A stretch of DNA of 64,000 nt, taken from the NCBI GenBank assembly GCA_023412715.1, contig JAEZCC010000026.1, positions 1-64,000 of the forward strand, written 5' to 3'. Both the position numbers and the translations under genes were made by a program. The stretch is from Bacillota bacterium (GTDB lineage Bacteria; Bacillota; Clostridia; Oscillospirales; Acutalibacteraceae). Shown piece by piece: positions 17,392-24,728 of this stretch. Within the stretch, counting starts at the first letter, position 1, and each line of letters begins with the position of its first letter. Below the pieces are notes generated by a model that saw only the letters and a program-made list of their open reading frames with translations, made no database searches and was not told the origin of the DNA.

Positions 17392-17790
17392 TTGGCAAAA
17401 GGAAAACGAGATTCGTCCCCAATCAGCGGCACGCCCGCCGGGATCAAGGAGTCGCTGAAAAAAGCGACCACCGAAATGCTGGTACTGTTCTTTCTACGCC
17501 AGAAGCCCATGTATACCTATGAAATGATGCGTGAGATGGAACGACTCAGCGACGGAATTCTCACCTTCAATACTCTGTATATGGCGATCTATCGGCTTGA
17601 GAAATTCGGTTACATCGTGGAATCCGACAAAGTCCTTTCGGAGGACAACCGCATGCGGATATATTTTTCCGTCACGGAAGAAGGACAAAGCTATCTGGAA
17701 AAGATCATTGAGGAATACCGGACGGTCACGAAGGTTATCGACAGAATCCTGTTGCAGGACGGGACGCTTTTTCGGGAGGAGGAAATATAA
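17392..17790 (+). CDS. PadR family transcriptional regulator
   Basis: A 132-residue PadR regulator starting with TTG after CGGAGG. The winged helix is visible in MLVLFFLRQKPMYTYEMMRE and in YMAIYRLEKFGYI. PadR proteins repress small operons for membrane stress or export functions. It is 3 bases upstream of a membrane-protein gene, the usual PadR arrangement. The lysine-rich N-terminal extension of about 20 residues is slightly longer than in the minimal family. Confidence 0.9.
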   Translation: MAKGKRDSSPISGTPAGIKESLKKATTEMLVLFFLRQKPMYTYEMMREMERLSDGILTFNTLYMAIYRLEKFGYIVESDKVLSEDNRMRIYFSVTEEGQSYLEKIIEEYRTVTKVIDRILLQDGTLFREEEI

Positions 17791-17793
17791 CGC

Positions 17794-18207
17794 ATGAGTC
17801 TGGAAAGCGATTTGAAACACTATTACAGAGAAATTCGGAAATATCTGTTCTGTTCCAGAAAAACACAAGTGGGGTTCCTTGCGGAAGCACACCGCCTTGT
17901 TGCCGATTTTTTGGAAAATCAGCCGGACGCGACTTTTGAAGATATTGTCAAAAATGTAGGCAGACCCGAAGAATTGGCGGAAACCTTTTTGAATACGCTT
18001 CCTGATAAAACAGAGGTTGAAAGATATCATCTTTCCCGGCGAAAGCGAAGGTGTTTGATCCTGGCAGCGATTTTTCTGCTGATTATTATTCTGTTTGGCA
18101 TTATTCTTTACATAGGACAAGTAAGATATCATACCGTCGTCACGAAGCAAACGACTACGGTCATAGAAACGGAGTCAAATGCATCGTCGGCATTTCAAAA
18201 TAAGTGA
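17794..18207 (+). CDS. small membrane protein paired with PadR
   Basis: A 137-residue protein with a helical cytoplasmic N-terminal domain (LKHYYREIRKYL ... GRPEELAETFLNTL) like the HAAS/DUF1700 domains encoded beside PadR regulators. One membrane segment follows (about residues 88-110, LILAAIFLLIIILFGIILYI), with a short outside tail. In this class the small membrane protein is thought to act together with its PadR partner in sensing or signalling; its precise function is unknown. A DUF6120 assignment is possible but not certain. Confidence 0.75.
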   Translation: MSLESDLKHYYREIRKYLFCSRKTQVGFLAEAHRLVADFLENQPDATFEDIVKNVGRPEELAETFLNTLPDKTEVERYHLSRRKRRCLILAAIFLLIIILFGIILYIGQVRYHTVVTKQTTTVIETESNASSAFQNK

Positions 18208-18231
18208 AGATTTTGAATGGAGATTTTTGCA

Positions 18232-18713
18232 ATGAAAAAGCTGTTTTCTCTTTTCTTGGTTCTTGCTATGGCGCTTTCTGTTTCGGTCTCTGGTTTCGCG
18301 CAGGAAACCTTACCTCAAAAGGTCCAGTCCTCAACTGTGAGTACGAAGGATTTGGGAAATGGGCTCACAGTTGAAACAAAAACGACAATATTCAGCACAG
18401 TAAATGCCGCACGAGCGGGTTATTCAACAAGGAGTGCCACCCGAACAGATACATTAAGGCAAATGGATCAACCGTGGCTACCGTCAAGTTGACAGCCAAT
18501 TTTGGGTATGACGGTTCTTCTGCATGGGTTATAAGCAAAAGCGCAAGCCATTCCACGGTAAGCGGCTGGTCATACGGCAGCGAATCTCTCGAAGCATATG
18601 GGGATACCGCAAGCCTGTCAGCAGTTTTAACACAATGGGCGGGTATTATTCCGATCGGGACGGTAGATGTCGATATTTCGTTGACCTGCTCACCCACTGG
18701 GGGGATTTCTTAA
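18232..18713 (+). pseudogene. frameshifted small secreted protein gene
   Basis: The first frame (from the ATG at 18232) gives a signal peptide (MKKLFSLFLVLAMALSVSVS) and a short mature part; it runs off into unrelated residues after about 18450. Sequence typical of the same kind of protein continues in another frame as TVATVKLTANFGYDGSSAW and runs to the stop at 18713. One frameshift near 18445-18465 (around TTAAGGCAAATGG) would restore a single protein of about 160 residues with a beta-rich Ser/Gly domain. It is either a recent pseudogene or a sequencing error. It follows the PadR operon by 24 bases and may have been its third gene. Confidence 0.7.
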
Positions 18714-18745
18714 AGGTAAAAACCCATTTTAATAATTACAACTAC

Positions 18746-18796
18746 AACGAGTCCCTCTTGCATATCTGCATGGACAGATTGCAAGGGGGACTCGTT
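18746..18796 (+). terminator. terminator of the PadR operon
   Basis: A 17-bp stem with one wobble pair (18746-18762 with 18780-18796) and a smaller hairpin inside the loop (ATCT with AGAT). It has no good U-run but is long and stable. It lies between convergent genes. Confidence 0.6.
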
Positions 18797-18899
18797 TAGA
18801 CAATAAGCTTTTACCCGCCTTGAGACAGCCTAATTTTTTCTGGGACTTCCTTATAGCGTTCTACCTTTCGGTGTCCTTTTTTCGGCGGCCTGGCAGGGT

Positions 18900-20318
18900 T
18901 CAGCGGGAAAGCCTTTCGCTCTTGTTCACAAAGCCTTTCAGCGCGGTGAGAAGCAGGATCTTGACGTCGAGCAGGAACGTCCAGTTCTCTATGTAATAGA
19001 TGTCGCATTTGATGCGTTCCTCAATGGAGGTGTCCCCGCGCCAGCCGTTGACCTGCGCCCAGCCCGTGATGCCCGGGCGCACCAGGTGCTTGAGCATATA
19101 GAGGGGGATCTCTTCGCGAAACCTGTCGACAAAATAGGGCCGTTCCGGCCGGGGGCCGACGAGACTCATGTCGCCTTTCAGCACGTTGAAAAGCTGCGGC
19201 AGCTCGTCGATGCTGTACCTGCGCAGGAATGCGCCGAATTTTGTCCGGCGGCCGTCGTCCTTCGTGCCCCAGGTGGTCATGTCCCCCGTCTGCACGCGCA
19301 TGGAGCGGAACTTGTACATCCTGAAAATCCGCTTGTTCCTTCCCGTGCGCTCTTGGCTGTAGAAGATCGGGCCGGGGGAAGAAAGCCTGACTCCGACGGC
19401 GGCGGTCAGCATCAGCGGCGAAAGCACAAGCAGCATCACGGCCGAGACCGTAAGGTCCAGCAGCCGCTTCGAGAAGCTGTTGAGCATGTTGTCGAGCGGA
19501 ATGCGGCGGATATTGATGAGCGGCATGCCCTCCACTTCGTCGATGAAGGGCCGGGTGGGCAGAAATTTTGTGTAGAACGGCAGCAGGTTCGACTTGACGC
19601 CGGCCTTCTCGCAGGCGTCGATGATGCCGCCGAGCTCCGAAAAATCGGCGTAGTCGAGCGAGATGACGACTTCGTCGATTCCGCCGCGGTTCAGCAGGTA
19701 CGGCAGCGTGCCGAAACCGCCCGCGTAGGAGATGTTTCTCCCCGAGGTGCTGACCCTGCCGTGGCTGAGGTAGCCCGCAAACTCATAGCCGAGCGAGCGG
19801 TTGGCCGTGACGCGGTCGAAAAATTCGGCGGAGACGTCGTTCCAGCCGACGAGCAGCAGGTGCTTGATGTTGTAGCCGGCCGCGCGCATCCTGCGCAGCA
19901 GCTTCCGCAGCGCCGCCCGGCTGAGCGAATCGAGCGCGAAATTGATCAGGCCGAACAGGAGGATGACCATTCTCGAGACGTGGACTTCCTTGAGGAAAAA
20001 CACGAGGACGAATACGAACACTACGCCGATGGCGTTGGACTGGAACACCTTCCCGGCTTCCGAAATCATGTTGCTGTGCCGGAAGGAATCATGCAGGCCG
20101 AAATAATGGTAGATAAAGAAAAATGCCGGCACGACAAAGAGCATCAGCCGCATGTAGTAGTCAAGGCCGATATAGAACGCGCCGCCGTAGTGGAAGAAAT
20201 GCAGAAAAAAGGCCAGTGCCATCGAAAGCACGCACAGGCAGGCGTCCCACACGGCGAACAGGCCGTTCATTATCTTCTGATTTTCCTTTATCATAATATA
20301 AAACGTCCCCGCATCCAT
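18900..20318 (-). CDS. polyprenyl glycosylphosphotransferase (exopolysaccharide priming enzyme)
   Basis: A 472-residue integral membrane enzyme that transfers a sugar-1-phosphate from a nucleotide sugar to undecaprenyl phosphate, the first step of many capsule and exopolysaccharide pathways. Four or five N-terminal membrane helices and a CoA-binding-like cytoplasmic domain (LLLVGWNDVSAEFFD) precede the C-terminal bacterial sugar transferase domain with SKRLLDLTVSAVML, KFRSMR, DELPQLFNVLKGDMS and VGPRPERP. The ATG at 20318 follows GGAG. It is divergent from the Pel operon. Pel synthesis itself is synthase-dependent and should not need a lipid carrier, so this enzyme probably primes another polymer. 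Confidence 0.9.
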   Translation of the reverse strand: MDAGTFYIMIKENQKIMNGLFAVWDACLCVLSMALAFFLHFFHYGGAFYIGLDYYMRLMLFVVPAFFFIYHYFGLHDSFRHSNMISEAGKVFQSNAIGVVFVFVLVFFLKEVHVSRMVILLFGLINFALDSLSRAALRKLLRRMRAAGYNIKHLLLVGWNDVSAEFFDRVTANRSLGYEFAGYLSHGRVSTSGRNISYAGGFGTLPYLLNRGGIDEVVISLDYADFSELGGIIDACEKAGVKSNLLPFYTKFLPTRPFIDEVEGMPLINIRRIPLDNMLNSFSKRLLDLTVSAVMLLVLSPLMLTAAVGVRLSSPGPIFYSQERTGRNKRIFRMYKFRSMRVQTGDMTTWGTKDDGRRTKFGAFLRRYSIDELPQLFNVLKGDMSLVGPRPERPYFVDRFREEIPLYMLKHLVRPGITGWAQVNGWRGDTSIEERIKCDIYYIENWTFLLDVKILLLTALKGFVNKSERLSR

Positions 20319-20485
20319 ATTTTCTCCGGACGATGTTATTGTAACTGATTTTCGGCGCCGCGGCAAGTCCGCCGCCGGCAAAAAAGCTCCCGGCCGTTGG
20401 CTTTCATCGAATCGGGCAATTCTATTGACTTGATCGAATTCATATACTAAAATAGGTAAAAAGATGTCTCATTAAGTCGTTTGAA

Positions 20486-20575
20486 AAGGGCAAACCTATT
20501 GAAAGATAGGGACGCAAAGCTGTGGGCCTAAGGTACTGCGGACTTTCCGCGGCCGCTATGGCTGCCTGGTTGCCA
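20486..20575 (+). ncRNA. c-di-GMP-I (GEMM-I) riboswitch upstream of the Pel operon
   Basis: All hallmarks of the class I cyclic di-GMP aptamer are present in order: GGGCAAACC, a P1b hairpin CCTATT/GATAGG capped by a GAAA tetraloop, GGGACGCAAAGC, then CCTAAG and TATGG, which form the 11-nucleotide receptor for the tetraloop. The closing strand is GGTTGCC, where TTGCC pairs with the 5' GGCAA. The aptamer ends directly at the base of a hairpin (20575-20605). It lets the cell tie transcription of the matrix operon to c-di-GMP. Whether ligand turns expression on or off cannot be read from sequence alone. Confidence 0.93.
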
Positions 20576-20611
20576 AAGAGAGAAATGTTTACCATTTTTC
20601 TCTTTCCTTTT
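20575..20611 (+). terminator. riboswitch expression-platform hairpin
   Basis: AAAGAGAGAAATG (20575-20587) pairs over 13 positions, one of them G-U, with CATTTTTCTCTTT (20593-20605); the loop is TTTAC and CCTTTT follows. The U-tract is imperfect, so termination may be weak or the hairpin may act on RNA stability. Confidence 0.6.
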
Positions 20612-20641
20612 CAGGTTCAGGCAGAAAAGGGAAGGATAGAA

Positions 20642-21568
20642 ATGAGAACACAATTATTGCGTATCGCCGTGACGGCTGTTCTGTCCGGTATGCTGATATG
20701 CGGGAATCTGTTCGGGCCTGGGGACGTCTGCACCGCGAAAGCCAGCGACAGGCAGAACGTGACGGACGCCGTCGGCCGGATCTCCGGCAGTGGGGCGGTT
20801 TCCACCGTGACAGCGGAAAGCGAAAAAGCGTTTGGTGATTTCACGGGACTGGGCCCCGCGGATCTGGATAAAATGAAAGGCTACCGTGAAATCGTTGTGG
20901 ATGCCTCGGAATTTTCCGCAGAAGATATCGCGGAGCTGCATCGCCGGGGTTCTTCCGTCTACAGTTATCTCAACATCGGTTCTTTGGAAACTTACCGTCC
21001 GTATTACAGCCGGTTTGCCGGCCGCACGCTGCGGGCATACGGCGGCTGGAGCGATGAGCGCTGGATGGATGTTTCCGATACCGGGTGGCAGAACTATCTT
21101 GTGAATACAGCGGCGGCGTCGCTCGTTTCAAAAGGGATCGACGGCTTTTTTCTGGACAACCTGGATGTTTACAGCATTAGCAAAACAGACCCGGTTTTCA
21201 GCGGGCTTACCGCTATTCTTTCCGGTTTGAAGCAAAAGTATGGCTTGCGCATGATCTCGAACGGCGGATATGACTTTTTCACCGAAGCCCTCCGGCAGAA
21301 GATCCGGCTGGCGGAATTGACGGATGCGGTGTGCGCGGAAAGCGTCTATACCACGGTGGGGGCCGGAAGCAAGCTGAAAATCAACAAGAGCAAGGATCGC
21401 GAATACGCAGTTGCCTATTTAAATGATCTGCAGGCAAACGGTTTGGGAATCTATATCATCGAGTATACCAAATCCTCTTCCGTGGCCCGGAACATCGAGG
21501 CCTATTACAGCGGAAAAGATTTTACGGTGTATATCGCTCCCGGCCTTTCCCTTGGAGCCCCGTTCTGA
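20642..21568 (+). CDS. secreted PelA-hydrolase-like glycoside hydrolase (GH114/PF03537 fold)
   Basis: A 308-residue exported hydrolase with a signal peptide (about residues 1-33) and a TIM-barrel domain of the PF03537 type shared by GH114 polygalactosaminidases and the PelA hydrolase domain (GH166). Visible landmarks are EIVVDASEF, SVYSYLNIGSLETYR, DERWMDV, GFFLDNLDVY (Asp172 and Asp175) and VCAESVYT. It should cut the GalN/GalNAc-rich Pel polymer during secretion or biofilm turnover. In Pseudomonas the hydrolase and deacetylase are one PelA protein; here they are separate genes, and this one comes first, directly behind the riboswitch. Confidence 0.85.
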   Translation: MRTQLLRIAVTAVLSGMLICGNLFGPGDVCTAKASDRQNVTDAVGRISGSGAVSTVTAESEKAFGDFTGLGPADLDKMKGYREIVVDASEFSAEDIAELHRRGSSVYSYLNIGSLETYRPYYSRFAGRTLRAYGGWSDERWMDVSDTGWQNYLVNTAAASLVSKGIDGFFLDNLDVYSISKTDPVFSGLTAILSGLKQKYGLRMISNGGYDFFTEALRQKIRLAELTDAVCAESVYTTVGAGSKLKINKSKDREYAVAYLNDLQANGLGIYIIEYTKSSSVARNIEAYYSGKDFTVYIAPGLSLGAPF

Positions 21569-21675
21569 GAATATGGTTTTTCTCCTCTCTGGGTCGCTTC
21601 TCTGTCGCTGCAGTGAATTTTTTGGGCATGCTTCAGATAGACAGATTCTGACGAAAGAGAGCTCAGAAGAAAACC

Positions 21676-23766
21676 ATGAACGTTCTGATTACAGGTGGAC
21701 TGGGGTTCATTGGCTCGCATGTTGCCGGCCGTTTTCTGAAGGAAGGGCATTCCGTCGTTGTTTTGGACGACCTTTCGGCCGGAAGGAAAGAGAGCCGGCA
21801 CTCTTCGTATCGGTTCTATCGGATGAGCACGACGGACAGCGCGTGCGAAGATTTGTTCCGCGGCAATCATTTTGACGCTGTGATCCATCTTGCGGCCGCA
21901 GATGCCGAAGGTTCCGACACGGCGCACGGCACGCCGGGCGAGGCAGGCAACCATGCAGGTCTTCTGAACCTGCTGGAACTGTCCGACCGGTATGACGTGC
22001 GCCAATTTTTGATCGCCTCGTCCACAGAGGTCTATGGCGCCGCGACGGGGATCGTCACCGAAAAGACGGAACCAGCGCCGGTGACCGCCCTGGGTGTCGA
22101 CCGGTATATCGCCGAAACCTATTGTTCCGTGTGGCATAAAACGCGCGGGATCGGCACGGTCGCTTTCCGTTTCGGGCAGGCGTATGGCCCGGGGCAGAAA
22201 AGCGCTGCGCCCGAACCGCCGGCGGAAACCGCGGCTGATGTCCCGGCGGACCGTCAGGCAGATCTGATCTATGTGGACGACGTTGCGGACGCGTTTTATA
22301 AGGCTGTGGCGGCCGGAGCGCAGGGCGTATTCAATCTTTCGGGCAGCGGCAGGGCCGCCGGGGACGGCACGGATTCGGAAGACACCGGCGGGGAAGCCGT
22401 TATCGATTGCACAAAGGCGGCTAAAATCCTCCACTGGAAGGCAAAGTATTCCCTGCAGGAGGGGTTGGAGAAAACAGAAGAGTGGGCGCGTCCGCTGCCG
22501 CGGAAGCAGAAACGGGAAAGAAAGGCGGCGAACTGGTTCGTCCGGTACGCGCTGCCTTTTCTTGAAAACGGCGCCGTCTTCGCGGGCATCCTCTACTTCG
22601 GGCGTCTGTGGCTGAACGGCTTTGAAAACGCCATTTTCTTTTATGTCACCGTCTGCTATGTCTATATATGCGTCTTTGCCGTTTTATACGGTATGTGGCA
22701 GTCCCTGCTTTCGGTTGCCCTGTCTGCCGCCGTCTATCTGCTTGTTACTTTTCAGGCCGGCAACAATCTCATCTCGGTGCTTTACGACCCGGCCAGCATC
22801 CTGAGCCTCGGCGGATACATTGCGGTCGGGCTCATCATGGGTTATTTTACGGATGCCGGCAAGAGAAAGCTGGCGCTCAAAAGCATGGAGATGGAGACGC
22901 TTCAGGAAAAATACAATCTGTCGAACTTCATGCTGAGTGAGACGCAGAAAGTGAAAAACGAACTGGAAAACCAGATCATTTCTTCCCAGAACAGCCTTGG
23001 CAGCCTGTACGAGGCCACGCGGGCCCTGGACACTCTGGATTTGGAGCAGGTGTATTCCGCCTCCATCACGGTTGTGGAACGCCTGATGCAGACGGGCCGG
23101 GTCTCCCTTTATGCCCTGAATTCGGACAAGCGGTTCCTGCGGCTGAAGGCCAAGTCCAATGAGGAGGGCTGGAGCCTTCCGTATTCGGTCGAGCTTGCAA
23201 AAAACGCAGCGATAAAACAGGTTGTGGAAAAGAAGACCGTGTTTGTCAACCGCGACCTGAAAGAACATCTGCCGCTGATGGTTGCTCCGGTCATTAATCA
23301 GGATGACACGGTCGCGCTGCTTTCCGTCTACGATTTTAAATTCGAGAATCTGACCTTACACTTCGTCAACCTTTTTACCATTCTGTCGAATCTGATTGCC
23401 GCAGCGGTGTCCAGGGCCATCCGGTTCGACGAGGTGATGGGGGAAAAGCGGTATGTCCGTGGGACGGACATCTATCTTCCGGCGGAATTTGAGCGCGTGC
23501 TGCAGCAGAAGCGGCAGTTCCGGCGGCAGTCGGGCATCGATTTCACCCTGCTGCAGGTCAGGGACGGAAGCCTGGAAAACGACCCGGAGCTGTACCACAA
23601 TATTTCCACGTCCATCCGGGACAACGATCGGATCGGCCTTGGGAGCGATAAGATGATTTATATCGTCCTGTCCAATACTGCGCCGGCAAATGCCGTCCAT
23701 GCTCTGGACCGGCTGCGTTCGCGCGGCGTGCGGGCGGAAGTCGTAAGCGCCGGGACGGAGGCATGA
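21676..23766 (+). CDS. pelD: SDR-PelD fusion: degenerate epimerase domain plus PelD-type receptor
   Basis: A 696-residue fusion. Residues 1-280 are an extended SDR/GalE-like domain with intact NAD motif ITGGLGFIGSH and ASSTEVYG. The catalytic YxxxK is lost: the matching position reads LGVDR (Leu139, Arg143). Residues 285-395 hold about four membrane helices, then a short coiled linker (ETLQEKYNLS), a GAF domain (about 448-580) and a degenerate GGDEF domain (about 600-696) without a GGDEF motif. This second half matches PelD, the c-di-GMP receptor that activates Pel polymerisation. RDND at 648-651 fits the RxxD inhibitory-site motif that binds c-di-GMP. It overlaps pelE by 4 bases. Confidence 0.82.
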   Translation: MNVLITGGLGFIGSHVAGRFLKEGHSVVVLDDLSAGRKESRHSSYRFYRMSTTDSACEDLFRGNHFDAVIHLAAADAEGSDTAHGTPGEAGNHAGLLNLLELSDRYDVRQFLIASSTEVYGAATGIVTEKTEPAPVTALGVDRYIAETYCSVWHKTRGIGTVAFRFGQAYGPGQKSAAPEPPAETAADVPADRQADLIYVDDVADAFYKAVAAGAQGVFNLSGSGRAAGDGTDSEDTGGEAVIDCTKAAKILHWKAKYSLQEGLEKTEEWARPLPRKQKRERKAANWFVRYALPFLENGAVFAGILYFGRLWLNGFENAIFFYVTVCYVYICVFAVLYGMWQSLLSVALSAAVYLLVTFQAGNNLISVLYDPASILSLGGYIAVGLIMGYFTDAGKRKLALKSMEMETLQEKYNLSNFMLSETQKVKNELENQIISSQNSLGSLYEATRALDTLDLEQVYSASITVVERLMQTGRVSLYALNSDKRFLRLKAKSNEEGWSLPYSVELAKNAAIKQVVEKKTVFVNRDLKEHLPLMVAPVINQDDTVALLSVYDFKFENLTLHFVNLFTILSNLIAAAVSRAIRFDEVMGEKRYVRGTDIYLPAEFERVLQQKRQFRRQSGIDFTLLQVRDGSLENDPELYHNISTSIRDNDRIGLGSDKMIYIVLSNTAPANAVHALDRLRSRGVRAEVVSAGTEA

Positions 23767-24680
23767 TGGCTATGGCATATTGGCTGCTGGCGGCGCACGG
23801 CGCTTTCTGCCTTCTGTTTTTTCTGTTCTGCCGGCGCCGGGACAGCATGCGGTTGCGGCTGCTCCGCCTGCTGGTTGTCTTCTGCATGCCGGCGGCGGGT
23901 TTTGCATTTCTGCTTCTTTACCGCCTGCTGTGTTTTGTGCCGTACCGGCCTTCCCGGACGCTGGAGCAATATTACCAGTCTCTGACGGAGAAGAAGCCGC
24001 TTGCCCCGGCACGGGAAGATGGAGCGGCGCAGAAAATCGACGTCGTTCCCGCCAGAGAAGCGCTGATTTTCAACCGCAGCGACATCCGGCGGCGGATGAT
24101 GATCTATCTTGCCCAGAAAAACACCAATGAGCATCTCGCCATTCTGAAACAGGCACTGAAAAACGAAGACACGGAGGTCTCCCACTACGCGGCGGCGGCC
24201 ATCAGCGAAATTTCGAATTATCTGCTGGACGAGGTGCGCAGGAAATCGGTGCTTTATGAGGAGGACACGGGCAGCGTATCCGGCCTGAAGAATTATGTGG
24301 ACGCGCTGCGCGCGTGCCTGGAAAGCGGCCTGCTGACGGTCCGGATGCGGCAGCGCTACCTTCAGATCTATCTCGGCCGGCTGGACGATCTTCTGAGCGT
24401 CTATCAGGAAGAGGAAAAATATTTTGTGGACATGATAAATGCCGAGCTGAACGAAAGGAACTTCACGGCGGCCATGAAGAGCTGCGGCGATTTTCAGCGT
24501 GCGTTTCCGGAAAACGAGAAGCCGTATTTTATGCGCCTGAAGCTCTTTTATCTTGCGCGTGAGCCCGACCGGCTGAAAGAAACGCTCAGGGAGCTGCGGC
24601 GATCGGCAATTTCGTTCAGCAGCCCGATGCTCAGTGTTTACCGGTTCTGGGCGGGCCCGGCAGAAGAGGAAACCCGCTAG
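23763..24680 (+). CDS. pelE: PelE-like membrane/TPR protein
   Basis: A 305-residue protein with two N-terminal membrane helices (YWLLAAHGAFCLLFFLFC and LLVVFCMPAAGFAFLLLY) followed by a cytoplasmic helical domain resembling TPR repeats (HLAILKQALKNEDTEVSHYAAAAI, RNFTAAMKSCGDFQRAFP). Position, size and architecture match PelE, a subunit of the inner-membrane Pel synthase complex with PelD, PelF and PelG. The start overlaps the pelD stop, showing tight coupling. Sequence identity to known PelE proteins cannot be judged here; the call rests on context and layout. Confidence 0.8.
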   Translation: MMAMAYWLLAAHGAFCLLFFLFCRRRDSMRLRLLRLLVVFCMPAAGFAFLLLYRLLCFVPYRPSRTLEQYYQSLTEKKPLAPAREDGAAQKIDVVPAREALIFNRSDIRRRMMIYLAQKNTNEHLAILKQALKNEDTEVSHYAAAAISEISNYLLDEVRRKSVLYEEDTGSVSGLKNYVDALRACLESGLLTVRMRQRYLQIYLGRLDDLLSVYQEEEKYFVDMINAELNERNFTAAMKSCGDFQRAFPENEKPYFMRLKLFYLAREPDRLKETLRELRRSAISFSSPMLSVYRFWAGPAEEETR

Positions 24681-24728
24681 CAGGACGGCCCCGGATTCGA
24701 CGACTGCTGAGAAAGGATGGTCATACGC

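Larger units (their letters stand above)
20319..20641 (+). promoter_or_regulatory. Pel operon promoter and long regulated leader
   Basis: A 323-base gene-free stretch. It holds a promoter TTGACT (20425-20430), 17 bases, TAAAAT (20448-20453), then the c-di-GMP-I riboswitch and a hairpin described separately. The ribosome site GGGAAGGA lies just before the ATG at 20642. Confidence 0.65.

Noticed and set aside
21676..22530. active UDP-GlcNAc/UDP-GalNAc C4-epimerase
   Set aside because: The fold is right, but the YxxxK catalytic pair is replaced by Leu and Arg.
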